A stretch of DNA of 64,000 bases, taken from positions 310,001 through 374,000 of the forward strand of contig NZ_JBIFFV010000001.1 in NCBI RefSeq assembly GCF_043557345.1. Direction: 5' to 3'. Positions 1-9,006 of the stretch are shown piece after piece; positions within the stretch are counted from its first letter, which is position 1, and every line of letters begins with the position of its first letter. The position numbers and the translations under genes were made by a program. Origin of the DNA: Sulfitobacter sp043557345. GTDB taxonomy: Bacteria > Pseudomonadota > Alphaproteobacteria > Rhodobacterales > Rhodobacteraceae. The notes under the pieces are model-generated. The model was not told where the DNA came from, ran no database searches, and saw only the letters and a list, made by a program, of their open reading frames with translations.

Positions 1-490
1 CGGTGACCCGCTGCAGCCCCGTCATCAACCCGTCCCGCGGCCCGGGGCCGAGGTTTGCAACGAGGTAGATCGCGCCGCCAAAGCCAGTCACGAAGACGCC
101 GGTCAGCGCCAACACGGCATTCGCCAGATCGCTGTCGAAGTGGGGCAGGATCGGCAACGCATATTCCAGCACCAGCGCCACGATCACCGCGTTCAGAATG
201 GTGCCGATGCCGGGCGTCTGCATCAGCGGGATCCAAAGCAAAAGAACCACGGCGCTGATCAAGAAGGTGGCAAAGCCAAGGCTCCACCCCGTGATGCGGG
301 TCACCCCTTCGGCGAAAACGGTCCAAGGGCTGACGCCGACACCCGCCGTGACCAAAAGCGCCTCGCCCAAGCCGAACATCAACAACCCCAGAACCAAAAA
401 CACCATCGACGCCAATGGCGGCCTGAGCGTGAAGGCTTTGGGCGAACTCCACCGCAGCCGGGGAACAGAGGTGACAGACAGGAAACTCAC
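1..490 (-). CDS. YczE/YitT-like integral membrane protein, partial (3' end beyond window)
   Basis: Reading the minus strand from a GTG at 490 gives an open frame that runs off the window edge. The start is preceded by a GAAGG ribosome-binding site. After a short basic N-terminus (about 30 residues) come hydrophobic stretches typical of membrane helices, then the glycine-rich segment NLGPGPRDGLMTGLQ, which I recognise from the YczE-type membrane protein family. The function of that family is poorly known; some members sit beside regulators. An internal ATG at about 406 is an alternative start, but it lacks as good a ribosome-binding site. It lies downstream of the polysaccharide genes on the same strand, with about 84 bases between, so it may be co-transcribed. 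The C-terminus is not visible. Confidence 0.7.
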   Translation of the reverse strand, partial: MSFLSVTSVPRLRWSSPKAFTLRPPLASMVFLVLGLLMFGLGEALLVTAGVGVSPWTVFAEGVTRITGWSLGFATFLISAVVLLLWIPLMQTPGIGTILNAVIVALVLEYALPILPHFDSDLANAVLALTGVFVTGFGGAIYLVANLGPGPRDGLMTGLQRVT

Positions 491-574
491 GGCGCAACCT
501 TCGGCGGAATGCTCAAGATGCCCTGTTGTTCCAGTTCACGTCAGAACCGGCAAGGTCAATCTAGCCTGTACCCC

Positions 575-2002
575 TCACCGCCAGCGCGAAAAGCCGAAGG
601 TCATATAATCCTTCTGATAGGCTTCCGCCGTGAGTGCTTCGATCTCATCGTCATAGATATCGCCGAGCGTGAAGGGGCCGCGCTCCACCATCTGGGGCAG
701 GGCCGGGACGGTGGCATGGCCTTGACCCGCGGCCAAAGCGGGAAGTTCGCTGGCCAACTCCTCTTCGCGGATGATACGGTCGGGCAGGCAGAACGCCCCG
801 AAACCCGCGATGGCTTGGGCCTGAGAACACCATGCAGCATCCACCCGGATTGAGGTTTGCCCGGCCAGATTGCCTTTGAGAAACTTCAGGAAGGCGACAA
901 AAGCGGCGCGATGCGCGTCTCGATCATATTCGGCGTCGGGTCCATCCTTTGGCAGCGGCACCTTGTAGCGCCGCATCAGCGTGTTGCGCAGCTGGCGGTA
1001 ACTGCCCTCCCCCGTGGTCAGGATATGGCGGCAAAAGGCATCATGCGCGCGCAGGGCGGGATGGCGCAGTACGGTAAAGCCGCGATGCCCGTGCGTTTTG
1101 CGTTTCCACTGCCGCAGCTCTTTTTGCGACATCTTATCGCGCAGCGCCTCGCGCGGGACACCATCGAGGGCGGCGAGCCAGTCCAACACCTGTTCCTGCG
1201 GGCCGGATTTAATCGGCAGATAGATCAACCCGCTGGTCGCCGCCGCCACATAGGAGGGCACATTCGGCCCGCGCCGTGGCTCGAAATTGGGGGTGCGGGT
1301 CAGGTCGAAACGGTCGAGCCGCGCCAGCGCCGCTAGCATCTCGTCATAATTGCTGACCTTGGCCGAGATCGGGCTGGGGTTTTGTTTCTTGAGGTTCTTG
1401 TCCAGCCCCTCCAACTGCTCATCCACGCCGAGGTAGCGCGCAAGCCCGTTCATCACCTCAACGCTTTGCAGGTCTTCGTAAGCCACATAGAACGCCGTCT
1501 GGCCGGAGATTTGCAAACGGTTCAGTAGCGTGATCTGGAATTGTTGCAGGGCATCCAAATGGGCGCTGAACTCATCGGCGTCAAAGACAGCCTGCGCCAC
1601 CTTCTGCGCCTTCATATCGGTCAGCTTCCACTGCCCCGTGGCCTGCGCGATCTTCCAACTGACATAGCTGTCGACCGGGTTGCGCGTGAGCACGATCTTG
1701 GCGCAGCGCTGATCTTCGACGATATGGTCAAAAACACGCGGGTCGTGGTCGTGAAAATAGCGGAAACCACCCAACGCATCCTGCTGACCCCGGATCGCCG
1801 CCAGCAGCTTTTTGGGGTTCTCGTCCCGCGTGGCCTGATCGACGCCAAGGATCGGCTCGCTTTTGGGATAGCCCATGAAGAAAGGGTTAAACGCCTCCCC
1901 ATGACAGGCGATCCCGGCAAAGGCGTTCAGGTTCGCCTCTAGGAAGTTGGACCCGGTCCGCATCTCGGCGAAGACTACGAAACTGTCGAATTTGTCGCGC
2001 AT
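575..2002 (-). CDS. Sulfotransferase with a second, degenerate sulfotransferase-like half
   Basis: 475 residues, far longer than a usual bacterial Stf0-type sulfotransferase (about 250-300). Residues 15-21 (RTGSNFL) match the 5'-phosphosulfate loop that binds PAPS, and residues 107-115 (RNPVDSYVS) match the 3'-phosphate-binding motif. Residues from about 255 onward look like a second domain of the carbohydrate sulfotransferase type: a weak loop at 264-270 (IKSGPQE), VLRHPALRAHDAF at 311-323, an FVAFLKFL segment near 368, and a C-terminal AYQKDYMTFGF. The second P-loop lacks the usual GGT/S pattern, so this half may bind acceptor only. The gene follows the GT14 gene after 3 bases and is last in the glycosyltransferase operon. 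Likely role, inferred: sulfation of the polysaccharide made by this cluster. Confidence 0.75.
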   Translation of the reverse strand: MRDKFDSFVVFAEMRTGSNFLEANLNAFAGIACHGEAFNPFFMGYPKSEPILGVDQATRDENPKKLLAAIRGQQDALGGFRYFHDHDPRVFDHIVEDQRCAKIVLTRNPVDSYVSWKIAQATGQWKLTDMKAQKVAQAVFDADEFSAHLDALQQFQITLLNRLQISGQTAFYVAYEDLQSVEVMNGLARYLGVDEQLEGLDKNLKKQNPSPISAKVSNYDEMLAALARLDRFDLTRTPNFEPRRGPNVPSYVAAATSGLIYLPIKSGPQEQVLDWLAALDGVPREALRDKMSQKELRQWKRKTHGHRGFTVLRHPALRAHDAFCRHILTTGEGSYRQLRNTLMRRYKVPLPKDGPDAEYDRDAHRAAFVAFLKFLKGNLAGQTSIRVDAAWCSQAQAIAGFGAFCLPDRIIREEELASELPALAAGQGHATVPALPQMVERGPFTLGDIYDDEIEALTAEAYQKDYMTFGFSRWR

Positions 2003-2005
2003 GGG

Positions 2006-3703
2006 TTATTTCACCAGATAGGGTTTGGGGGAAGGTTTGGCATCGGCGCTGCCCCCTTGGGCCACCGAAAAATCGCCGACCAGATAGGGGTGCATGCCTT
2101 GGTTCTTGAGGTTCTGGAGGAACTGGCCAAAGCCGTTCAGATCGACCATGCGCGGCGCCTCTGACAGGCGACGCAGACGGGGGCGGCCAATTTCGTCAAG
2201 GATATCTTGCAAGGGCTCCATCGGCGCTTCGATGAAATCCGCCATGGTCCAGACCCGCACACGCGCCTTGGTATAGGGCGAATTCAACACATCCAAATGC
2301 GTGCTTTCCGTCTTTTGCAGCTTGGCGGCCAGACGGCGAATATCGGCGAAATCGAGGTTCGAGCGGAACAGGGGCACCGCCCAAGCGCCGGTGATGACCG
2401 AAATATGCGCGTTGGGGTCTTTGGCCACACGCCAGTTGATCTGTTGATTGTCCATCGGGCCGAACTGAAAGCACTGACGCTCGCCCCTTGTATTCCAGAT
2501 CAGGTTGGTCAGGAACGCGCTGGCATTGTGATCGCGCAGCACCGGGTTGTCCGACAAGGCTCCGTTCAGCGTGGTTTCCCCACCCGCAAAATGCACCTGG
2601 TCGGGGGCGAAAAGATGCCCATGCACGCGCGCACCACTGGCCCGGCTCAGCCAATGTTCGAAATCCTCGAAAATCTCGGTAAAGCCCTGAAACACCGAAT
2701 AGGGCGCGGCGGTGACGCCATTCTCCCAATCCTCGTTGGGAAAACGGCTTTGCATATAAAGCCCGGCGCGGCCCCGGGTGCGCCGCTCCACCGCGTTGGC
2801 AAAGATACGGTCGATCTTGCCCGGGTTCGGCTCGGTCTTTTTCATCGCACCGGCAGGGTCGGTCAGGAAGGCATCATAAAGCCGGTCCGCATGGGGCCAA
2901 ATCTTGCGTGCCACGAAACAATCAGAGCGGCGCAAAAGCTGGAGGTGATCGTCGTAGAAGATATGCGGCTTGCCCTGAAAATCGAACTTGGACAGGGTCA
3001 GCGATCGGCTTTCGATCTTGCTGGAATAGAGCCGTGCAAGGGTCTGAAAATAGCTTTCGTCCGGGATCCAAACGTGCCGGAAGAACTTGTCGTAGGTGGG
3101 CCGGTCCGGGTCTTGCAAGATCGCCGACAGGGTGCGCCGGGTCAGGCACCACCACTGCGAGCCCATATGCGGCACGATCCCGCGCGGCATCCGACGCTTC
3201 AACCGCAGCAGGCGCTGCACCTCGACCGCGCGGTCGAACAGATAGCGGTTGCGCCGCCATGAGAAGGGGAAACGCAGGGTAAACCGCTCTGCATCCAGCC
3301 CGCCCACGGTCCAGGGCACATCCGCCGTGGTTGCGCTTTCGATGAAATCGGTTTGGGGACGGTCCTCAAGATAGTCGACCAACTCCTGCACCGGGCGCAG
3401 CGGCAGGCAAGAGCCGGAGGCCAGATAGACATGGCGCACCTTGGGAAAGCGCGAGAGCATCAATTCCGCCGCGCCCTGAGAGGCGGCAACGATTCCCCAG
3501 GTGCCCCATTCGCAGCGCTTGCGCGGGCTAAAGCAGACATCCTTGAGATCCGACAGCGCCGCCACGAAGGCATCATGCGCCCGCCGGGGCACCGCCTTGT
3601 CGATATGGATCACCACCGGACAACCCGCCGCCGCCCAATGCCGCGCGACCTGCTCGGCCCGGTCAAAGGCGTTGTGCACCAACATGACGATCCCGACGCT
3701 CAT
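2006..3703 (-). CDS. Core-2/I-branching family beta-1,6-N-acetylglucosaminyltransferase with C-terminal extension (GT14)
   Basis: 565 residues. The N-terminal 230 residues carry the Core-2/I-branching (GT14) signature: VIHIDKAVPRR at 31-41, SGSCLPLRP at 96-104, GSQWWCLTRR at 181-190 and PDESYFQTL at 214-222. In animal enzymes this family adds GlcNAc in beta-1,6 linkage. Bacterial members are glycosyltransferases of largely unknown acceptor. The remaining ~300 residues match the pattern of a C-terminal extension (DUF5927-like, by memory) seen on this enzyme in Rhodobacteraceae, with no recognisable catalytic motif. Its start overlaps the stop of the upstream GT2 gene by four bases (ATGA), so the two are translationally coupled, and the sulfotransferase follows at once. 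Cytoplasmic, no signal peptide. Confidence 0.8.
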   Translation of the reverse strand: MSVGIVMLVHNAFDRAEQVARHWAAAGCPVVIHIDKAVPRRAHDAFVAALSDLKDVCFSPRKRCEWGTWGIVAASQGAAELMLSRFPKVRHVYLASGSCLPLRPVQELVDYLEDRPQTDFIESATTADVPWTVGGLDAERFTLRFPFSWRRNRYLFDRAVEVQRLLRLKRRMPRGIVPHMGSQWWCLTRRTLSAILQDPDRPTYDKFFRHVWIPDESYFQTLARLYSSKIESRSLTLSKFDFQGKPHIFYDDHLQLLRRSDCFVARKIWPHADRLYDAFLTDPAGAMKKTEPNPGKIDRIFANAVERRTRGRAGLYMQSRFPNEDWENGVTAAPYSVFQGFTEIFEDFEHWLSRASGARVHGHLFAPDQVHFAGGETTLNGALSDNPVLRDHNASAFLTNLIWNTRGERQCFQFGPMDNQQINWRVAKDPNAHISVITGAWAVPLFRSNLDFADIRRLAAKLQKTESTHLDVLNSPYTKARVRVWTMADFIEAPMEPLQDILDEIGRPRLRRLSEAPRMVDLNGFGQFLQNLKNQGMHPYLVGDFSVAQGGSADAKPSPKPYLVK

Positions 3704-4710
3704 GCCCAGTTCCCTTTGGACATGAGGCCGAGGATCTCAAGCTGCCGCCAGTTGATGTAGCGTTCCGACCATTTGCACCAAAGCTGCGGGTCGTCCTTCA
3801 GCTGTGCGGCATAGGCTTTGTATTCGACCGAAGCCGCGTAATGCTCGCTACGCTGTAACTCTTCCGCCGCCTTGGCCCCGAAGGTGTCGAGGAATTTGGC
3901 GTGCAACAGCACGCCCGAGGCCTTCTCTCCGCCCCATTCGTCATAGACCTGATTGAGCCCGCGCGGCAGCAGCATATGGGTCGAACTGACATAGGCATAG
4001 CGCCGATCCCATTTGACCAGCGGCACCTTGTTCAGCGCGGGCGCCTTGGCAGGCGCGTCGGGAAAGAACACCCGCGCCCGTGGTCCGCCCTGTATCCACA
4101 GGTTTCCAAACCGCCGATTGCGCGAAATGGTGTAGTTGCCACTGTCGAACCATGCGGCGATCTCAATCGGATTTTGGCCCGCCTGATAGGGCTCCTCGTC
4201 AAGCCGCCCCTTGGGATACATATCCAGCAACATCGCTGAAAAGCTCTTGATCGAAGAGGCATCGAGCCAGTCGGTCAGCGCCCGCAGGGGGCGCGTGTCG
4301 CAAAAGGGGTAGACGAGAAACTCATCCGGATCGACCGTCAGCGCCCAATGGCCATGGGCGTATTTCATCTGCAACCAGTTCAGCCAATCCACCCCAAAGC
4401 GGGAGCGTTTGTAACTGGACTTGGCACTCCAGACCGAGACATCGGGCTGCTCGGCCAGATAATCGAGCGCGCCATCGTCACTGTCATTATCGACAAAGAA
4501 GAAATGCCCGACGCCCATCTCGCGGTAGTATTTCAGGAAATAGGGCAGCCGGATCGCTTCGTTGCGCTGCGTGCAGAACAGCAGAATATCGTCAGCCTTA
4601 ATCTGTGCGGTCCGGTTCGCCACAGAGGTCAACTCGCGCCGCTTGCGGAAGGCGCGGATGCGCCAGCGCTTGCGTTGCAGCCGCAACCGATATGACTGAA
4701 TTAAGCCCAA
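3700..4710 (-). CDS. Glycosyltransferase family 2 protein (Glyco_tranf_2_4 type)
   Basis: 336 residues, with a strongly basic N-terminal 30 residues. The segment FCTQRNEAIRLPYFLKYYREMG at about 45-66, then FFVDNDSDDGALDYL near 71-85 and LTVDPDEFLVYP at 124-135, is the GT2-like pattern of the Glyco_tranf_2_4 group, with acidic residues for nucleotide-sugar and metal binding. These enzymes are found with sulfotransferases and GT14 enzymes in marine alphaproteobacteria. The donor sugar cannot be read from sequence. It overlaps the next gene by four bases. Start ATG at 4710 lies 46 bases after the GT4 gene, consistent with one operon. Confidence 0.8.
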   Translation of the reverse strand: MGLIQSYRLRLQRKRWRIRAFRKRRELTSVANRTAQIKADDILLFCTQRNEAIRLPYFLKYYREMGVGHFFFVDNDSDDGALDYLAEQPDVSVWSAKSSYKRSRFGVDWLNWLQMKYAHGHWALTVDPDEFLVYPFCDTRPLRALTDWLDASSIKSFSAMLLDMYPKGRLDEEPYQAGQNPIEIAAWFDSGNYTISRNRRFGNLWIQGGPRARVFFPDAPAKAPALNKVPLVKWDRRYAYVSSTHMLLPRGLNQVYDEWGGEKASGVLLHAKFLDTFGAKAAEELQRSEHYAASVEYKAYAAQLKDDPQLWCKWSERYINWRQLEILGLMSKGNWA

Positions 4711-4756
4711 ACCGCCCCTTACCTATCGCGTCTGACCGCCCCCCTCTACCGCGCTA

Positions 4757-5959
4757 TCACGTCGACTTTAACACGGTCTTGAAGTGTTCGGCCCATGTTG
4801 GCGCGATAAAAGTCGTCGCTGGGCGCGGGTCTGGCACAGATGCGGCCCATTCTTCGATTGTTCTGATCCATGAATAGGGTTCGCTCAGGGGCGCGTAAAC
4901 GGCTTTGTCACCCAAGACCTCATGCAAGACCGGCAAATCGTTGCATAAAACACGCGTTCCAAGGCTCAGCGCCTCTGCCGGCGGCAGGCCAAACCCCTCT
5001 GCATGGCTGGGGAAAAGCATCCCCGCCGCCCCCTGCACCAAGGCTGCCAATCCTTTGTCGCTGAGGTTCGCCAGCTCTTGCACGGGGCCGTTTTCAGGCA
5101 GGCGGTCGAGCCGGTCGAAAACCGCGCTGTTGTTCCACCCCCGCGCCCCGCAGATCAGCAAGAGCGGCGCATCGGGCCCCATCTTCTGCCAGAGATCCAA
5201 CAAAAAGCCGTGGTTCTTGCGCGGCTCGATCGTGCCGACAACGACGAAATAGGGACGCTCTGGCGGAAGCCCCACAGGCAGCTCGCCAGCATCGGGCGCG
5301 GGCAGATCGACGCCGAGATGCGCGACGACGGCAAGCGGAATCCGCCCGCGCATCTGCGCCTCGCTGCGCTGGCGCGTGTCTTGTGAGTTGTAAATCACCA
5401 GATCGGCCTGCGCGCTCACCCGGTCGATCCTGGCCCGAAACGGCGCAACGGAGCCGGGGCGTTGGTAGGCGGGATATTCCAATGGGATCACGTCATGGAT
5501 GAGAACAGCACTCCGCCCCCGCGCCTGTTTCACGGCGCCCAAAACCCGATCCGTCAGATTGCTGTGCCCGACATTCAGATAGGCAAAACCCGGCGGCAGA
5601 TGCCGGGAGAGCGTCGCGGGCAACCGGGCCGGAACGCAGCGCGCGACTGCCAAACGCCGCAAGTCGCTCTCTGCCCGGCTGAGCGCCACAGTACGCCCCC
5701 GCGGCAGACGCGAAAGCAGATCCGCCCGCCCCCAAGGAACGCGGCCCGCAAGCCGATCCTGAAAGCCCCGCATCCCATCGCGGTCCAGCAGGACATACCC
5801 CAAAGCAGTGCGCGCCACTCCAAAAAGCGGCGCGTCCTCTGTCAAAAGATGTGAGAGATAGGCCAGTTCGACCCGATCCACCCCCGTCGCGCCCCGCCCA
5901 ACCCGACGCAAACTGCGCGTCAGGTCCAACAGCCGCGCGGGGGGAGATTGCTTCTGCAA
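4757..5959 (-). CDS. Glycosyltransferase family 4 (GT-B fold)
   Basis: 400 residues. The C-terminal half has the GT4 donor-binding core: PYFVVVGTIEPRKNHGFLLD near 235-255 and SHAEGFGLPPAEALSLG near 316-332, which contains the E-x7-E motif that contacts the sugar nucleotide. The N-terminus (LLDLTRSLRRVGRGATGVDRVELAY) is typical of GT4 proteins in exopolysaccharide clusters. A retaining transferase acting at the inner membrane is expected; sugar and acceptor are unknown. It lies 17 bases downstream of galU, which could supply UDP-glucose to it, and upstream of the GT2-GT14-sulfotransferase genes. Confidence 0.85.
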   Translation of the reverse strand: MQKQSPPARLLDLTRSLRRVGRGATGVDRVELAYLSHLLTEDAPLFGVARTALGYVLLDRDGMRGFQDRLAGRVPWGRADLLSRLPRGRTVALSRAESDLRRLAVARCVPARLPATLSRHLPPGFAYLNVGHSNLTDRVLGAVKQARGRSAVLIHDVIPLEYPAYQRPGSVAPFRARIDRVSAQADLVIYNSQDTRQRSEAQMRGRIPLAVVAHLGVDLPAPDAGELPVGLPPERPYFVVVGTIEPRKNHGFLLDLWQKMGPDAPLLLICGARGWNNSAVFDRLDRLPENGPVQELANLSDKGLAALVQGAAGMLFPSHAEGFGLPPAEALSLGTRVLCNDLPVLHEVLGDKAVYAPLSEPYSWIRTIEEWAASVPDPRPATTFIAPTWAEHFKTVLKST

Positions 5960-5976
5960 AGGCCCGCTTCTCGCCC

Positions 5977-6870
5977 CTACTGCGCCGCGCAGTCGACTTG
6001 CGAGATGCTTTGCAGATAGGCCGAAAGTTCGTCGCGCAATTCTTCACGGGCAAGGCCGAATGCCACGGTCGCTTGCAAAAAGCCCGCTTTAGAGCCGCAA
6101 TCGAACCGCTGACCGCGGAAACGGAAGCCATAGACATCGCGGTCTTGCTCGATCTCTTGCGCGATCGCATCGGTCAATTGAATTTCACCGCCCGAGCCGG
6201 ATTTCAGCTTGTTCAGGTTCTTCAAAACAGTCGGCGCGAGAATATAGCGCCCGATCACCGCGAGGTTCGATGGTGCTTCGTCGACGGCCGGCTTCTCAAC
6301 CATGCCATTGACCCTCACACGATCACCGCGCTCTTCGCTGGTATCGAGAATGCCGTAAGAGGATGTGCGGGAAGGCTCCACCTCCATCGCGGCGACCATG
6401 CTGCCGCCGGTTTCCTCATAGGCCTCGACCATCTGTTGTAGACAAGGTTTTTCCGCCGCGATCACGTCATCCGGCAGCATCACGGCAAAGGGCTCATTGC
6501 CGATCAAACGGCGCGCGCACCACACTGCATGGCCCAAGCCCAGCGCCTGGTGCTGGCGAATATAGGCGATTGCGCCACTGTCCATATTGGTGCTTTGCAG
6601 TGTCTCCAAAAGCTCGGTTTTGCCCTTTTTACGCAACTCCTGCTCAAGCTGCGGCGCGTGATCGAAGTAATCCTCCAGCGCGCCTTTTCCGCGCGAGGTC
6701 ACGAAGATGAACTCTTTGATCCCGGCGGCGCGCGCCTCATCGATTGCATATTGAACCAAGGGCCGGTCGACGAGGGTCATAATCTCTTTCGGCACCGATT
6801 TGGTGGCGGGCAGAAAGCGTGTCCCCATGCCTGCAACGGGGAAAATCGCTTTTGTAACCTTCTTGCGCAT
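5977..6870 (-). CDS. galU: UTP--glucose-1-phosphate uridylyltransferase
   Basis: 297 residues, the normal GalU length. The N-terminus KAIFPVAGMGTRFLPATKS carries the nucleotidyltransferase loop, followed by VPKEIM and DRPLVQYAIDEA; VMLPDDVI is the metal-binding stretch. The enzyme makes UDP-glucose from UTP and glucose-1-phosphate, the precursor for glucose, galactose and glucuronate residues in surface glycans. The ATG at 6870 follows an AAGGA ribosome-binding site, and a promoter-like pair sits just upstream (6888-6916), so galU probably opens the galU-GT4-GT2-GT14-sulfotransferase transcript. Confidence 0.93.
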   Translation of the reverse strand: MRKKVTKAIFPVAGMGTRFLPATKSVPKEIMTLVDRPLVQYAIDEARAAGIKEFIFVTSRGKGALEDYFDHAPQLEQELRKKGKTELLETLQSTNMDSGAIAYIRQHQALGLGHAVWCARRLIGNEPFAVMLPDDVIAAEKPCLQQMVEAYEETGGSMVAAMEVEPSRTSSYGILDTSEERGDRVRVNGMVEKPAVDEAPSNLAVIGRYILAPTVLKNLNKLKSGSGGEIQLTDAIAQEIEQDRDVYGFRFRGQRFDCGSKAGFLQATVAFGLAREELRDELSAYLQSISQVDCAAQ

Positions 6871-6887
6871 TTTAATCCTTACAACTT

Positions 6888-6916
6888 ATTCGAAATATAC
6901 AGATCGCCACGGTCAA
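6888..6916 (-). promoter_or_regulatory. Predicted sigma-70 promoter for galU operon
   Basis: On the minus strand, TTGACC (6911-6916), a 17-base spacer and TCGAAT (6888-6893). The -35 is near-consensus and the -10 matches 4 of 6. It lies 17 bases upstream of the galU start, giving a short leader. Prediction from pattern only. Confidence 0.4.
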
Positions 6917-6931
6917 TTTACCTGCGTCTTT

Positions 6932-8209
6932 CTACCGGCGATGATCATCGCCGAAACCGCGCTGTCTGGCAACTCGCTTAACTTCCCTTTGCAGCCTGTC
7001 GAGGCGCCGAGTTAAGCGGAAAACCGCGTCATCCCGTGTGGACTTTCCGTATATTCCACCTGTTTGCAGCCAGATAGCGTGGGCCGGATCAAAGGCAACG
7101 CGGTGATAAAGCGCCGTCGGCGAAAGGTTGATCAGGGTCACGATCTCACCCGATAATGCCCGTTTTGCAGCCTCTGCCCGGTCTTGCGCCAGTTTAATAG
7201 GCCGGGTGAACATGGCCACGCTGCGCCGGGCGCGGGCGGGAAAGGGGCGGAAAGCGCTGCTGGCCTTCTCAGGCAGGGTGACGCTGGTAATGGGGCGCTT
7301 CTCCCCTTCGGCGTGTCCCTCGTCCAACCTGCGCAGCAGCCTTGGCACATCGCGCGGCTCCAACCCGCCGCTTATCAGATGGCGCAGCAGACGGCGTCGC
7401 TCTTGGGCGCGCAGATGCGCCCAATGGGCGGCACGGTCCTGCGCAGGCAGATGTTTGCGATGAAACACGGCCCAGCTCGCCCCGATATCGAAAAGATCGC
7501 GCGGCACGCGGTTGGCGCTTCGCATGGCGTTGGCGGCGAAACCGTGGTGGACCTCGGCCAGTGGCACGATTGCCGTGGCATGGCCCGCCCGCGCCAGCCG
7601 CATGTTCAGATCGGTCTCATCGAGATAGTAATAAAAGGCCGGGTCAAAGCCGCCCACTTCCACCAAGACATCGCGCCGAAAGGCCATATTAGTGCCTTCG
7701 GTCTTGATTGCCCCGCCGGGCGGAGGGTGCAGGATGCTGAGGGTTTCAGGGTCGACATCGAGCGTTTCCGGCTCTCCGACACCATTCAATTGGCGCGCAC
7801 GATATTGAAACGAGATGCCGTTTCGCCCCCGGACGAAGCCGGTCATCGCCGCGACCTCGGGCCGTTGCGCAGGCTCCAGCAGGTGGCGCAGCCATTGCGG
7901 CTCGGGCACCGCGTCATCGTCGATAAAGGCCACGACCTCCCCCGCGGCCTCGGCAATCCCAAGGTTGCGCGCGGCAGAGATATTCGGCCTGTCGAAAGGG
8001 ACCAGTTTCACCGCCCAAGCGAAATGCATGGCGCGGGCCACGGCGATCCCGGCGGGATCGGCCACGATGATGACTTCGAAAGGGGTATATTGAAGCTGTT
8101 CCACCCCCGTCAGGCAGCGCCGCAATGCTTCGGGCCGATTCCGGCTGACAATCACGATGCTGACAGGCACGCCGCTTTCAAGCGTGGCACTGACGGGGGT
8201 GGCGGTCAT
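6932..8209 (-). CDS. Glycosyltransferase family 2
   Basis: 425 residues. The N-terminal domain is a classical GT2 (GT-A fold): VSIVIVSRNRPEALRRCL from residue 16, PFEVIIVADPAG, AARNLGIAEAAGEVVAFIDDDA with the DxD-type acidic cluster, and later YYYLDETDLNMRLARAG, the catalytic-base region. The last ~150 residues are arginine-rich and not assignable. The start overlaps the stop of kdsB by four bases (ATGA), so it is coupled to the Kdo-activation gene. That suggests, without proving it, a transferase for the lipopolysaccharide core or the capsule linker region. Confidence 0.85.
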   Translation of the reverse strand: MTATPVSATLESGVPVSIVIVSRNRPEALRRCLTGVEQLQYTPFEVIIVADPAGIAVARAMHFAWAVKLVPFDRPNISAARNLGIAEAAGEVVAFIDDDAVPEPQWLRHLLEPAQRPEVAAMTGFVRGRNGISFQYRARQLNGVGEPETLDVDPETLSILHPPPGGAIKTEGTNMAFRRDVLVEVGGFDPAFYYYLDETDLNMRLARAGHATAIVPLAEVHHGFAANAMRSANRVPRDLFDIGASWAVFHRKHLPAQDRAAHWAHLRAQERRRLLRHLISGGLEPRDVPRLLRRLDEGHAEGEKRPITSVTLPEKASSAFRPFPARARRSVAMFTRPIKLAQDRAEAAKRALSGEIVTLINLSPTALYHRVAFDPAHAIWLQTGGIYGKSTRDDAVFRLTRRLDRLQREVKRVARQRGFGDDHRR

Positions 8210-9006
8210 TCCAGACCCATTTTCGCCATCATGGCTTCAAGCTTTGGCACATCTTCGGGGTTGTTCAATTCCCAAAACTCGCGCCCCTTAGCCTCGACCT
8301 CCGCACAGAACACGGCGCGGCCATTTTCAAGGAAACGCAACTGCTCCAACCCTTCCAACTGCTCCAAGGGGCCGACAGGCCAGCTTGGGTATTGCGCCAG
8401 CGCATCGGGGCGGTAGGCATAGACGCCGACATGGTGGAAGACCGGGGTCATATCCGTCTCTGCATAGGGCTTTCCGGTATAGGGAACGACCTCTTTCGAG
8501 AAGTAGAGCGCCTGATGATCGGCGCCGAAAACCGCCGTGGTGCCGCCCACGCGGCCCGCTTTGCGGTCGGCCAAAAGACTGTTCAGAGTGGCCCCGTCGC
8601 AGCGCAGAACCGGGGTGGCGATCTCGGCCTCGGGGGTGTCTTTCAACCCCTGCACCAGCCCTTCGACGAACCAATGCGGCGTGAGAGGCGCGTCACCTTG
8701 CAGATTCACCACGATGTCATAGCCCCCGCCCAATGCGGCATGGGCCTCGGCACAGCGTTCGGTGCCGTTGGCGCAGGTCTCCGAAGTCATCACGACCTCG
8801 GCGCCGAAGCCTTCGGCGGCCTCGCGAATGCGGTCGTCGTCGGTGGCCACCACCACGCGGTCGACACCCGACACCGCGCTGGCGGCCCGCCAACTGCGTT
8901 CGATCAGGGTTTGTTTCTGGCCCGACGCCCCGGTGAGCGCCACCAGAGGCTTGCCGGGATAGCGTGTGGAAGCATAGCGGGCGGGGATGACGATCAGGAC
9001 AGACAT
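8206..9006 (-). CDS. kdsB: 3-deoxy-manno-octulosonate cytidylyltransferase
   Basis: 266 residues. VIPARYASTRYPGKPL at 5-20 is the KdsB/CMP-sugar synthetase nucleotide loop, and NLQGDAPL holds the metal-binding acidic residue. The enzyme activates Kdo with CTP to give CMP-Kdo, needed for lipid A inner core and for Kdo linkers of group 2-type capsules. The start shares one base with the cysQ stop (TGATG) and the 3' end overlaps the GT2 gene. Whether it is the only kdsB of the genome, or a capsule-dedicated copy, cannot be told here. Confidence 0.92.
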   Translation of the reverse strand: MSVLIVIPARYASTRYPGKPLVALTGASGQKQTLIERSWRAASAVSGVDRVVVATDDDRIREAAEGFGAEVVMTSETCANGTERCAEAHAALGGGYDIVVNLQGDAPLTPHWFVEGLVQGLKDTPEAEIATPVLRCDGATLNSLLADRKAGRVGGTTAVFGADHQALYFSKEVVPYTGKPYAETDMTPVFHHVGVYAYRPDALAQYPSWPVGPLEQLEGLEQLRFLENGRAVFCAEVEAKGREFWELNNPEDVPKLEAMMAKMGLE

